From Methylococcales bacterium (lineage in GTDB: Bacteria > Pseudomonadota > Gammaproteobacteria > Methylococcales > Methylomonadaceae): a DNA stretch of 24,729 bases. This document shows, piece after piece, positions 1 to 7,609 of the stretch (positions within the stretch are counted from its first letter, which is position 1; the number at the start of each line of letters is the position of its first letter). The position numbers were made by a program, and so were the translations under genes. The DNA lies in contig SHZG01000010.1 in NCBI GenBank assembly GCA_009692395.1, forward strand, positions 1 to 24,729, read 5' to 3'. Under the pieces are notes generated by a model that was not told where the DNA came from, ran no database searches, and worked only from the letters and a program-made list of their open reading frames with translations.

Positions 1-108
1 TATACTTGCCACTCCAACACCAAAACGCACTGCCGCTTCCGCTTGTGTTAGCCCTTCTTGTTCTTTAATCGTCAATACTTTTTGGCGGAAATCGGCTGAA
101 GATGTCAT
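1..108 (-). CDS. IS630-family transposase, N-terminal fragment (runs off left edge)
   Basis: Reading leftward from an ATG at 106-108, 36 codons stay open to the first base of the window. The peptide begins MTSSADFRQKVLTIKEQEG and goes on to an EAAVRFGVGVASI segment. This resembles the N-terminal helix-turn-helix of IS630-type transposases, which binds the element ends. The DDE catalytic part would lie outside the window. The reading frame sits inside the insA gene of an IS1-type element, whose homology stops at about 145-155, so this element probably inserted there. IS630 elements target TA, and a TA occurs at 143-144. The family call rests on a short N-terminus only. Confidence 0.6.
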   Translation of the reverse strand, partial: MTSSADFRQKVLTIKEQEGLTQAEAAVRFGVGVASI

Positions 109-343
109 CTAATTTACAATAATCAAATGATACTGCTTTGGCTAGACCATTGATTGCCATGTTGACTATCTTGGTCTTAATGCCTACTTCACAAGCGCGG
201 TATCGGTAGCTCAGCATAAAGGTTTTTGTCATGCACAACGGGTTTCGACAACGGTAACGGGGCTCTCCCGTTGCATTGCGTCCTGACTTGCCCATCTGGT
301 TGCTTTTACAGAATGGACAGGTGATTTCTTGGTAGCAGCTCAT
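65..343 (-). pseudogene. insA: IS1-type InsA, truncated by IS630-like insertion
   Basis: InsA is the DNA-binding regulator and frameshift partner of the IS1 transposase. The frame starts with MSCYQEITCPFCKSNQ and has the CxxC...C zinc-finger-like N-terminus and the YxYRAC...G.K..IV.MAI pattern of InsA. After residue about 66 (MAING) the similarity ends and the tail is unrelated. The stretch where the InsA helix-turn-helix (normally RDTARVL-like) should follow is replaced by the 5' flank and start of an IS630-type gene. The open frame to position 65 is therefore a chimera and not a natural C-terminus. A good InsA start is at 343, and the probable IS end (GGGCAGCATAAAATC on the minus strand) is at 378. 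Confidence 0.7.
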
Positions 344-496
344 AAGGTCTTTTAGGTAAGTGTGATTTTATGCTGCCCGTGATTTTAATCTATCATCACA
401 GATTTCACTCACTACCCTTTTTATTAACGGCTAACTATATGATTAACGTACCATATTGCGTTTATCATCCACCTAGCCATCAAGTCGTGTCTGCCT

Positions 497-1702
497 ATGT
501 CAAAAGTATCCTCATTCATTGTTACTTGCTGGTTGGTTTCAGCGTGTTTATTGTCGCCTGTGCTACAGGCTCAGTCTGCTTCTGGCGATAGTGAAGCGCA
601 ACTTATTGATGGTGAAGTAAAAAGGGTTAAGGCGGGGCGGTTTATTTGGAATCCTGATGCCGCGCCTGCTGGGGCTGTGGTGGCGTTGGTGAGTATTCCT
701 AAGCAGCAACTTTATTTGTACCGTCATGGGGTGTTAATCGGAGCATCCAGTGTCAGTACGGGCAAGCGGGGTTATGGTACGCCTGCGGGGATTTTTACGG
801 TGCTGGAAAAAGACCGTTTTCACCGTTCACGAACTTATGACAACGCGCCCATGCCTTATGAGAATCGGTTGACGTGGGACGGCGTGGCGTTGCACGCAGC
901 TCATGTAACGGGTACACCCGTGTCTCATGGGTGTATTCGTTTGCCCGCGCAATTTGCCCGTTTGTTGTTCAGTGTGTCAACTAAGGGGATGACGGTGATT
1001 GTGTTGGGCTATGAAAATCAGGCATTCCGTTTGGCGCATCCTGTGATGGTGTTGCCGACTGACAGTAAAGATAATGCGGTGCTGAATATGCTGGATTTAA
1101 GTCCAACGGAGGCGTTTCGCTGGCAAGCTGACAACGGGCAGGACGGGGCGGTATCGTTGGTGATGAATAAAGCCAGTCAGTTGTTATTGGTGTATCGCAA
1201 CGGCATTTAAATTGGACGGACTAAAATTTCACTGCCCGCCGCTGTAACCAATTGGGGGACACGCGCCTTTATTATGCAGGCAGAGCAGAACACTGATACG
1301 AATTCTTTATTGAATCATCACTGGACGGCAATAAACCAGCATGACGATAACACGTTATTCAATGCCGCTTTTTTTGAACAAATGAATATCCCCGCCGATT
1401 TTGCTAATGCCCTGAATGGCATTTTAACTGCTGGTTCGACGCTGTTACTCACTGATAATTTGAAACAACACCCACAAATCCTGAAAACCGCCTCCGCGCC
1501 GCCCGTGCGGTGTGTGAGCGGCAATTGTGTTAATGGTTCAGGAACACAGGTGTATGCCGATGGCAGTAAATATGTCGGTGAATTTAAAAATAGCGTGTCT
1601 GAAGGTCAAGGCGAATTTATTTCAGCCAACAGTGAAAAATACGCTAGGCTATTTAAAAACGATAAGTTTCAATGGGATGCTGATAATAATATCCAACCCT
1701 AA
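497..1702 (+). pseudogene. L,D-transpeptidase (YkuD) gene split by an in-frame TAA
   Basis: The first part (497-1210, 237 codons) encodes a signal peptide (hydrophobic stretch ending VLQA, cleavage likely before QSASG) and a YkuD catalytic domain. That domain has HAAHVTGTPVSHGCIRL, with catalytic Cys at residue 146. Such enzymes form 3-3 peptidoglycan cross-links or attach proteins in the periplasm. A TAA at 1208-1210 ends it in the middle of a second YkuD-like start (VSLVMNKASQLLLVYRNGI). The same frame then stays open to 1702: IGRTKISLPAAVTNW, a helical stretch, and a MORN-like tail (ADGSKYVGEF, GQGEF). A GAA to TAA change would explain the stop, since I-E-I-G matches the V-L-I-G of the first copy. 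The first product keeps the catalytic motif and may still work. The second part could restart at ATG 1274, with GGGGGA upstream at 1254-1259. Confidence 0.75.
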
Positions 1703-1710
1703 ATGCTGTG

Positions 1711-1738
1711 CTTGAAAGTGTCTCTTTGCTCCCTATAA
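1711..1738 (+). promoter_or_regulatory. Sigma-32-type heat-shock promoter, distal copy (clpB P1)
   Basis: CTTGAAA at 1711-1717 and CCCTATAA at 1731-1738 are separated by 13 bp. They match the sigma-32 consensus CTTGAAA / CCCCATnTA, except for one C to T in the -10 box. The site lies directly after the L,D-transpeptidase gene and about 200 bp before clpB. It belongs to a 40-bp block (1704-1743) that recurs at 1871-1910 with 31 of 40 bases identical. Confidence 0.6.
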
Positions 1739-1746
1739 CAACCTTC

Positions 1747-1847
1747 TCTCGTTCCCTCGCGCCTGCGTGGGAATGCAGTAGAGACTCGCTGCGTCTCGCA
1801 CCGCAGCGCGGTGCAAAGGCATTCCCACGCGGCGCATGGGAACGAGA
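1747..1847. repeat. 101-bp nested palindromic repeat between the two heat-shock promoters
   Basis: The outer arms are TCTCGTTCCC (1747-1756) and GGGAACGAGA (1838-1847). The next arms are GCGTGGGAATGC (1765-1776) and GCATTCCCACGC (1819-1830). Inside are two apical hairpins: GAGAC..GTCTC (1781-1797) and GCACCGC..GCGGTGC (1798-1814). All four stems are perfect complements. The G+C content is well above the flanks. This looks like a dispersed palindromic repeat of the CGTTCCCACG type seen in many proteobacterial genomes. It encodes nothing, and the small open frame across it is not a gene. Confidence 0.8.
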
Positions 1848-1877
1848 AAAAGCTGTTTTACTCCTGTCTCTGCTACG

Positions 1878-1905
1878 CTTGAAAGTATCACTTTGTACCC
1901 CATAA
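1878..1905 (+). promoter_or_regulatory. Sigma-32-type heat-shock promoter, proximal copy (clpB P2)
   Basis: CTTGAAA at 1878-1884 and CCCCATAA at 1898-1905 have a 13-bp spacer, very close to the sigma-32 consensus. Transcription would begin near 1912 and give a leader of about 30 bases before the clpB ATG at 1943. clpB is a classic sigma-32 gene in gammaproteobacteria, which supports the call. This is the stronger of the two copies. Confidence 0.8.
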
Positions 1906-1942
1906 CAGTCCTATCATTAACAATGCTCTCAAAGGTGACATT

Positions 1943-4519
1943 ATGCGAATGGACAAACTAACCAGTAAATTTCAAGAAGCCTTGGCGGATGCGCAGAGTT
2001 TGGCATTGGGCAGGGATCATCAATTTATCGAGCCTGTACATATTTTGCTGGCGATGCTCGATCAACAAGGCGGCAGTGTGAAGCCGTTATTGGCGCAGCT
2101 GGGCGTTAATATTGCGTTCATGCACACGCAACTCATACAAGAATTAACCCGTATTGCTACCGTCAGCGGTTCGGGTGGTGATGTGCAGATTTCTAACGAA
2201 ACCAACCGCTTATTAAATTTAACTGACAAACTGGCGCAAAAACGTAATGATAGTTTTATTTCCAGTGAACTATTTTTAGTCGCCGCCTGTGAAGAAAAAG
2301 GCTTTTTACAAGAACTGTTTAAAAAAGCCAATGTCCCTAAAACACAACTTGAAAAAGCCATTGATGCCCTGCGTGGAGGCGACACCGTGCAAGATGCGAA
2401 TGCTGAAGACCAACGCCTAGCCCTGAAAAAATACACCATTGACCTGACCGAACGCGCGGAACAAGGCAAACTGGATCCTGTCATCGGGCGCGATGATGAA
2501 ATTCGCCGCACCATTCAAGTATTACAACGCCGTACTAAAAATAACCCTGTGTTAATCGGTGAACCTGGTGTCGGTAAAACGGCCATCGTTGAAGGTTTAG
2601 CCCAGCGTATCGTGAATGGCGAAGTCCCCGAAAGCATGAAACATAAACAAGTGCTTGCTTTAGATATGGCGGCGTTAATTGCAGGGGCAAAATTTCGTGG
2701 TGAATTTGAAGAGCGTTTAAAAGCGGTGTTAAACGATTTAGCCAAGCAAGAAGGGCAAGTTATTCTATTTATTGATGAGCTACATACAATGGTCGGCGCA
2801 GGTAAAGCCGAAGGGGCAATGGATGCGGGTAATATGCTGAAACCTGCCTTGGCACGCGGTGAACTGCATTGTGTCGGCGCGACCACCTTGGATGAATACC
2901 GTAAATATGTCGAAAAAGACGCGGCACTGGAACGGCGTTTTCAAAAAGTGCTGGTTGATGAACCCAGCGTTGAAGATACGATTGCCATTTTGCGTGGCTT
3001 AAAAGAAAAATACGAAGTGCATCACAGGGTGGAGATTACTGACCCTGCTATTGTTGCCGCTGCGACCTTATCATACCGTTATATTGCCGATAGACAATTA
3101 CCTGATAAAGCCATTGATTTGATTGATGAAGCGGGTAGTCGTATTCGTATGGAAATTGATTCTAAACCTGAGGTGATGGATAAGCTGTATCGCCGTTTGA
3201 TTCAATTAAAAATTGAACAAGTTGCACTGAAAAAAGAACAAGATGCTGCCTCTAAAAAACGTTTAGAGATTTTAGAAGACGATATTAGTGAGTTAGAAAA
3301 AGAATATTCCGATTTAGAAGAAACGTGGAAAGCCGAAAAAGCGACGTTGCAAGGCTCAGCTAACATTAAAGAAAAGCTAGAGCAGGCTAAATCTGAACTG
3401 GAATCAGCGCGACGCAGTAATGATTTAGCGCGAATGTCGGAATTGCAATACGGCATTATTCCCGCGTTGGAAAAGCAACTCAGTTTAGAAGCCGCTGGGG
3501 AAACGCAGAAAATGAGTTTGTTACGCAACAAAGTCACGGAGGATGAAATTGCCGAAGTGGTGTCTAAGTGGACAGGTATTCCTGTCTCTAAAATGCTGGA
3601 AGGTGAAAAAGAAAAACTACTACGCATGGAAGATTATTTAGGTAAACGTGTCGTCGGACAACCAGAAGCACTGAAAGCGGTCAGTAACGCCATTCGCCGT
3701 TCACGCGCTGGTTTATCTGATCCGAATCGCCCCAATGGTTCGTTCCTATTTCTAGGGTCAACAGGCGTGGGTAAAACCGAATTATGCAAAGCCTTAGCCG
3801 AATTTATGTTTGATACCCCCGATGCAATGGTGCGCCTTGATATGTCGGAATTCATGGAAAAACATTCGGTGGCGCGTTTAATCGGCGCACCTCCTGGTTA
3901 TGTCGGCTATGAAGAAGGCGGTTATTTAACCGAGTTAGTCAGACGTAAACCTTATTCAGTTATCCTTATGGATGAAATTGAAAAAGCTCATCCCGATGTA
4001 TTCAACGTGTTATTGCAAGTGCTAGATGATGGACGTTTAACCGATGGACAAGGCAGAACCGTCGATTTTAGAAACACCATTATCGTCATGACTTCTAACT
4101 TAGGCTCGGATATTATTCAATCGCTGTCAGGCGAAGCACTTTACAACGTTATGAAAATGGCGGTTATGGATATTGTTAGCACCAAATTCCGTCCTGAATT
4201 TATTAATCGTATTGATGCAGCGGTGGTATTTCATTCATTGGGTCGTGAACAAATTCGCGCTATTTCCAGTATTCAAATCGGCTATTTAAAACACCGTTTG
4301 CAAGACCGTGACATGGGTTTTGAGCTATCTGAGGACGCGTTAGATTTACTCGGTGAAGCGGGCTTTGATCCCGTGTATGGCGCAAGACCGATGAAACGCA
4401 CCATTCAGCAACAGCTAGAAAATCCGTTAGCACAAGCCATCCTATCAGGGCATTTTGTCGCGGGTGATACCATCAGGGTTGAGGTTGAGCATGAAGAGTT
4501 GCGCTTTGTGAAGCAGTAG
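1943..4519 (+). CDS. clpB: ATP-dependent disaggregase ClpB
   Basis: ClpB is a cytosolic hexameric AAA+ machine that, with DnaK/DnaJ/GrpE, pulls polypeptides out of aggregates after heat stress. At 858 residues it matches E. coli ClpB (857). Domain order: N-terminal Clp repeat domain (about 1-145); first AAA+ with Walker A GEPGVGKT at 206-213 and Walker B ILFIDELHT; a coiled-coil middle domain (about 405-525) rich in E, K and L; second AAA+ with Walker A GSTGVGKT at 605-612 and Walker B ILMDEIEKAHPDV; and a C-terminal small domain. The start at 1943 gives the usual MRxDKLT opening and has AAGGTG 5-6 bases upstream. Two sigma-32-type promoters precede it. The gene is intact and appears to be transcribed alone. 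Confidence 0.98.
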   Translation: MRMDKLTSKFQEALADAQSLALGRDHQFIEPVHILLAMLDQQGGSVKPLLAQLGVNIAFMHTQLIQELTRIATVSGSGGDVQISNETNRLLNLTDKLAQKRNDSFISSELFLVAACEEKGFLQELFKKANVPKTQLEKAIDALRGGDTVQDANAEDQRLALKKYTIDLTERAEQGKLDPVIGRDDEIRRTIQVLQRRTKNNPVLIGEPGVGKTAIVEGLAQRIVNGEVPESMKHKQVLALDMAALIAGAKFRGEFEERLKAVLNDLAKQEGQVILFIDELHTMVGAGKAEGAMDAGNMLKPALARGELHCVGATTLDEYRKYVEKDAALERRFQKVLVDEPSVEDTIAILRGLKEKYEVHHRVEITDPAIVAAATLSYRYIADRQLPDKAIDLIDEAGSRIRMEIDSKPEVMDKLYRRLIQLKIEQVALKKEQDAASKKRLEILEDDISELEKEYSDLEETWKAEKATLQGSANIKEKLEQAKSELESARRSNDLARMSELQYGIIPALEKQLSLEAAGETQKMSLLRNKVTEDEIAEVVSKWTGIPVSKMLEGEKEKLLRMEDYLGKRVVGQPEALKAVSNAIRRSRAGLSDPNRPNGSFLFLGSTGVGKTELCKALAEFMFDTPDAMVRLDMSEFMEKHSVARLIGAPPGYVGYEEGGYLTELVRRKPYSVILMDEIEKAHPDVFNVLLQVLDDGRLTDGQGRTVDFRNTIIVMTSNLGSDIIQSLSGEALYNVMKMAVMDIVSTKFRPEFINRIDAAVVFHSLGREQIRAISSIQIGYLKHRLQDRDMGFELSEDALDLLGEAGFDPVYGARPMKRTIQQQLENPLAQAILSGHFVAGDTIRVEVEHEELRFVKQ

Positions 4520-4521
4520 TC

Positions 4522-4560
4522 TGTACAGGGTAAATAGCGACGCTATTTACCCAACCTACA
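4522..4560. repeat. Palindromic hairpin downstream of clpB, possible terminator
   Basis: GGGTAAATAGC (4528-4538) and GCTATTTACCC (4542-4552) form a perfect 11-bp stem with a 3-base loop, and TGTA/TACA flank it at 4522-4525 and 4557-4560. No T-run follows directly, and the nearest is at 4571-4577. It may end clpB transcription. The shape (GGGTA...TACCC) is also found after eno (11539-11559), so it may be an interspersed repeat. Confidence 0.5.
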
Positions 4561-4579
4561 CGCTACCGCGCTTTTTTAA

Positions 4580-4608
4580 TACAGTAGTACGCTAACACAC
4601 CGTATAAT
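4580..4608 (+). promoter_or_regulatory. Putative sigma-70 promoter of guaB
   Basis: A perfect TATAAT lies at 4603-4608, followed by about 35 bases to the guaB start at 4644. The -35 box at the usual 17-bp distance is weak (TACAGT at 4580-4585). The position between the clpB hairpin and guaB fits a promoter. Confidence 0.5.
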
Positions 4609-4643
4609 GCACCGTTATTTTACTGACTTGTTAGGTGTGGTTT

Positions 4644-6113
4644 ATGCAAATTATTCAGGAAGCATTGACGTTTGATGACGTGTTATTATTGCCAGCACAC
4701 TCAACGGTGTTGCCCCGTGATGTAGAGATGAGGACGCAATTGACGCGGACTATTTTTCTTAATATTCCGTTAGTCGCGGCGGCAATGGATACAGTCACCG
4801 AAGCACGCTTAGCGATTGCCATCGCGCAAGAAGGCGGCATTGGTATTATTCATAAGAATATGACCATTGAGCAGCAAGCGCGTGAAGTTCATCACGTTAA
4901 AAAATATGAAAGCGGTGTGATTAAAGATCCAATCACGGTGACACCTGACACCAGTGTGCGGGAAGTCATTCAATTAACACATTCTAAAAATATTTCGGGC
5001 GTACCTGTGGTCAATGGTGAGGAATTAGTCGGTATTGTCACCAGTCGGGATTTACGGTTTGAAACTCGCTTTGATGAACCCGTCTCTACGGTGATGACTC
5101 CAAAAGAACGACTAGTGACGATTAACGAAAACGCAGATCCTAAAGAAGCCATCGCGCTACTGCATAAACACCGCATTGAAAAAATATTAGTGGTCGATGA
5201 TGCCTTTAATTTACGCGGCATGATTACTGTCAAAGATATTCAAAAAGCCAAAGATTATCCGTTAGCCTCTAAAGATGAACAAGAACGCTTGCGGGTTGGC
5301 GCGGCAGTCGGTACGGGTCAGGGTACAGAAGAACGCGTTGCCGCCTTAGTGGCGGCGGGTGTTGATGTCATTATTGTCGATACCGCACACGGGCATTCTC
5401 AAGGTGTATTAGATAGAGTGCGCTGGGTAAAACAAACGTATCCACAAGTGCAGGTGATAGGCGGCAATATTGCTACCGCCGCAGCGGCGTTAGCGTTAGT
5501 TGAAGCAGGTGCAGATGGTGTGAAAGTCGGTATTGGCCCCGGATCAATTTGTACTACACGGATTATCGCAGGCGTAGGCGTACCCCAAATTACCGCTGTT
5601 AGTAATGTGGCAGACGCGCTCAAAGGCTCTGGTGTACCGCTGATTGCCGATGGTGGTATTCGTTATTCGGGTGATGTTGCTAAAGCACTGGCAGCAGGCG
5701 CACACTCGGTCATGTTAGGTAGTTTGTTTGCAGGAACGGAAGAAGCACCGGGTGAGGTGGAGTTATATCAAGGACGGTCTTATAAATCGTATCGCGGCAT
5801 GGGTTCATTAGGGGCAATGGCGCAACAACAAGGTTCAAGTGATCGTTATTTTCAAGAAGCAGATTCAGTCGAAAAATTAGTGCCTGAGGGCATTGAAGGA
5901 CGCGTACCATATAAAGGTAGTTTATTGACGGTTATTCATCAATTATTAGGTGGAATTCGTGCCAGTATGGGCTATACGGGTAGCCAAACCATTGATATTC
6001 TGCACGACAAAGCGCAATTTGTGCGAGTGACGAGTGCAGGTATGCGTGAAAGTCACGTTCATGACGTGATGATTACTAAAGAAGCACCTAATTACCGCTT
6101 AGATCGAAGCTAA
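4644..6113 (+). CDS. guaB: Inosine-5'-monophosphate dehydrogenase
   Basis: GuaB oxidises IMP to XMP with NAD+, the first committed step of guanine nucleotide synthesis. The product of 489 residues is close to E. coli (488). It has a (beta/alpha)8 barrel interrupted by a pair of CBS domains (about 90-205). The active-site loop is GPGSICTTRI, with catalytic Cys at residue 303. A substrate-loop segment IADGGIRYSGD and the flap region RGMGSLGAM...RY are also present. I chose the ATG at 4644 (MQIIQEALTFDDVLL), which aligns with the family N-terminus and has TAGGTG 6 bases upstream. A GTG three codons earlier (4635) overlaps that ribosome site and is less likely. guaA is not adjacent, unlike in E. 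coli. Confidence 0.97.
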   Translation: MQIIQEALTFDDVLLLPAHSTVLPRDVEMRTQLTRTIFLNIPLVAAAMDTVTEARLAIAIAQEGGIGIIHKNMTIEQQAREVHHVKKYESGVIKDPITVTPDTSVREVIQLTHSKNISGVPVVNGEELVGIVTSRDLRFETRFDEPVSTVMTPKERLVTINENADPKEAIALLHKHRIEKILVVDDAFNLRGMITVKDIQKAKDYPLASKDEQERLRVGAAVGTGQGTEERVAALVAAGVDVIIVDTAHGHSQGVLDRVRWVKQTYPQVQVIGGNIATAAAALALVEAGADGVKVGIGPGSICTTRIIAGVGVPQITAVSNVADALKGSGVPLIADGGIRYSGDVAKALAAGAHSVMLGSLFAGTEEAPGEVELYQGRSYKSYRGMGSLGAMAQQQGSSDRYFQEADSVEKLVPEGIEGRVPYKGSLLTVIHQLLGGIRASMGYTGSQTIDILHDKAQFVRVTSAGMRESHVHDVMITKEAPNYRLDRS

Positions 6114-6198
6114 CATCAAAAAGGTGGTGCATTAAATCGTTGCCTTGAAACAAATAGAACAGAGCGTAAAACAAACACTTGCAAACCACGGCACAAAA

Positions 6199-7527
6199 AT
6201 GACTAACGCGCTTTCAGCCTCGATTATAGAATCCGTATTAAACCAACATATTCCGCTTGCGGATATTTACGTTGGTTACAGTGGCGGTATTGACTCTCAT
6301 GTGTTATTGCATTTATGTGCATCAATACAGGCTCTTAGCGGCAAAATAACCGCTGTTTATGTGCATCATGGTTTGCAGGCTGAAGCGGAATCTTGGGCTG
6401 AACATTGCCAAAAAACCGCTGAAAATTTACAGGTTAATTTTATAGAATTTCGCGTTGATGCCACGGCAGTTTCAGGTGAAAGCCCAGAAGAGGCAGCAAG
6501 AAATGCCCGTTACGCGGTGTTAAAACCGCTACTCAATGCTGATGACGTATTATTAATAGGTCAGCACAGAGAGGATCAGTTGGAAACTGTGCTGTTGCAA
6601 TTGTTTCGTGGCGCAGGTTTACGAGGCTTATCTAGCATACCAGAGACCAGCTTTTTTGGGTTGGGATTGATGCTAAGACCGATGCTGAATAGCTCAAAAC
6701 TTGATATTATCGACTACGCCCAAACGCATCAACTGCACTGGATTGAAGACCCTAGTAATCAAGCAAATAACTATGATCGCAATTTTTTACGCAATAGCGT
6801 TATACCGTTATTAAAACAACGTTGGGAGTCTTGTGATAAAACCGTGGCACGGTCGGCAAGACACTGTGCTGAAGCTCAAATTATCGTAACGGCTGTTGCT
6901 GATGAATTGTTTCACCCTGTGTTCAATAAAACCAATAAAACCCTCTGTATTAGCCAGTTACAAGCCCATAAAAGCCCTAGGCAACAACTCATTATTCGGC
7001 ATTGGTTTCAAAATTTGGGTTTAAGAATGCCCGCGCAAGCCTTTGTTGAACGCATACAAACCGAAGTGATTGCAGCCCGCGAAGATGCCGATCCAATACT
7101 GTTAGGGCAAGGTTGTTTTATTCGTCGTTATCGCGATAAACTGCATTGTCTCAGGCAGTCAGAACAAGAAACGCCTCAAGATATGCACTGGTCAGCTGAG
7201 CAAAACTTCATAAAATTTGCTACGCATAGAAAATTGTCCTACGCACCGTCATCAACAGGTATTTTGTATGAGCAGTGGCAAAAAGAAAAAGTCACGGTTA
7301 AATTTCGCAGTGGTGGTGAGAAAATTCAACTACCCAATCGCAAAGAACACCATACACTGAAAAAACTATTTCAAGAAGCGGGCATCCCGCCTTGGGAACG
7401 CCAACTAACGCCATTAATTTATTTGAATAATAAACTAGCGGCAGTTGGCGAATTATGGACAAGCGCGGATTTTTATCATGAAAAATCAAATGGCTGTATT
7501 CGTTTTTCCCTGCAAAGTGACGAATAA
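6199..7527 (+). CDS. tilS: tRNA(Ile)-lysidine synthetase
   Basis: TilS attaches lysine to C34 of the CAU-anticodon tRNA-Ile, so that it reads AUA and is charged with isoleucine. It is essential. The N-type ATP-pyrophosphatase PP-loop SGGIDS is at residues 28-33 of the form starting at 6199. Further family marks are VHHGLQ, IGQHREDQLETVLLQLFRG and WIEDPSNQ...RNFLRN. The C-terminal domain has the LKKLFQEAGIPPWER...PLIY segment. An alternative TTG start at 6145 adds 18 residues unlike the family. I prefer ATG 6199, which places the PP-loop at the usual distance, but neither start has a clear ribosome site. AAGGTGG at 6120-6126 is too far from both. The gene follows guaB by about 85 bp and may be cotranscribed. 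Confidence 0.93.
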   Translation: MTNALSASIIESVLNQHIPLADIYVGYSGGIDSHVLLHLCASIQALSGKITAVYVHHGLQAEAESWAEHCQKTAENLQVNFIEFRVDATAVSGESPEEAARNARYAVLKPLLNADDVLLIGQHREDQLETVLLQLFRGAGLRGLSSIPETSFFGLGLMLRPMLNSSKLDIIDYAQTHQLHWIEDPSNQANNYDRNFLRNSVIPLLKQRWESCDKTVARSARHCAEAQIIVTAVADELFHPVFNKTNKTLCISQLQAHKSPRQQLIIRHWFQNLGLRMPAQAFVERIQTEVIAAREDADPILLGQGCFIRRYRDKLHCLRQSEQETPQDMHWSAEQNFIKFATHRKLSYAPSSTGILYEQWQKEKVTVKFRSGGEKIQLPNRKEHHTLKKLFQEAGIPPWERQLTPLIYLNNKLAAVGELWTSADFYHEKSNGCIRFSLQSDE

Positions 7528-7609
7528 ATCCTGAAAAGACCATGACGAAGTTGGTATTGTCGATTAAAATGCTTACGTTAATCATCCTTTCAAAGCCGAT
7601 AATTCCTAC

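Larger units (their letters stand above)
1..378 (-). mobile_element. Left part of IS1-like element, interrupted by IS630-like element
   Basis: The right boundary is placed at 378, where the minus strand starts GGGCAGCATAAAATC about 35 bp upstream of insA. It resembles, imperfectly, the outer end of the other IS1-type element in this window (GGGTAGTGGGTTAAATC from 24408). The IS1 part covers about 145-378, and the IS630-like part covers 1 to about 144 and continues outside. Boundaries are inferred from protein similarity and weak terminal similarity. No target duplication can be tested because the other ends are outside. Confidence 0.5.

Noticed and set aside
370..591. 73-codon open frame overlapping the start of the L,D-transpeptidase gene
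   Set aside because: It overlaps the signal peptide of a clear gene in another frame, has no ribosome site, and resembles no family.
1747..1847. RNA thermometer in the clpB leader
   Set aside because: The palindrome lies about 95 bases from the ribosome site and does not pair with it by eye. There is no evidence for temperature control of translation.
4635..4643. GTG start for guaB
   Set aside because: It overlaps the ribosome site that serves ATG 4644, and MQIIQEALTFDD aligns with known GuaB starts.
6145..6198. Upstream TTG start for tilS
   Set aside because: It adds 18 residues without family likeness and has no ribosome site close by. ATG 6199 places the PP-loop as usual, though the choice is not certain.
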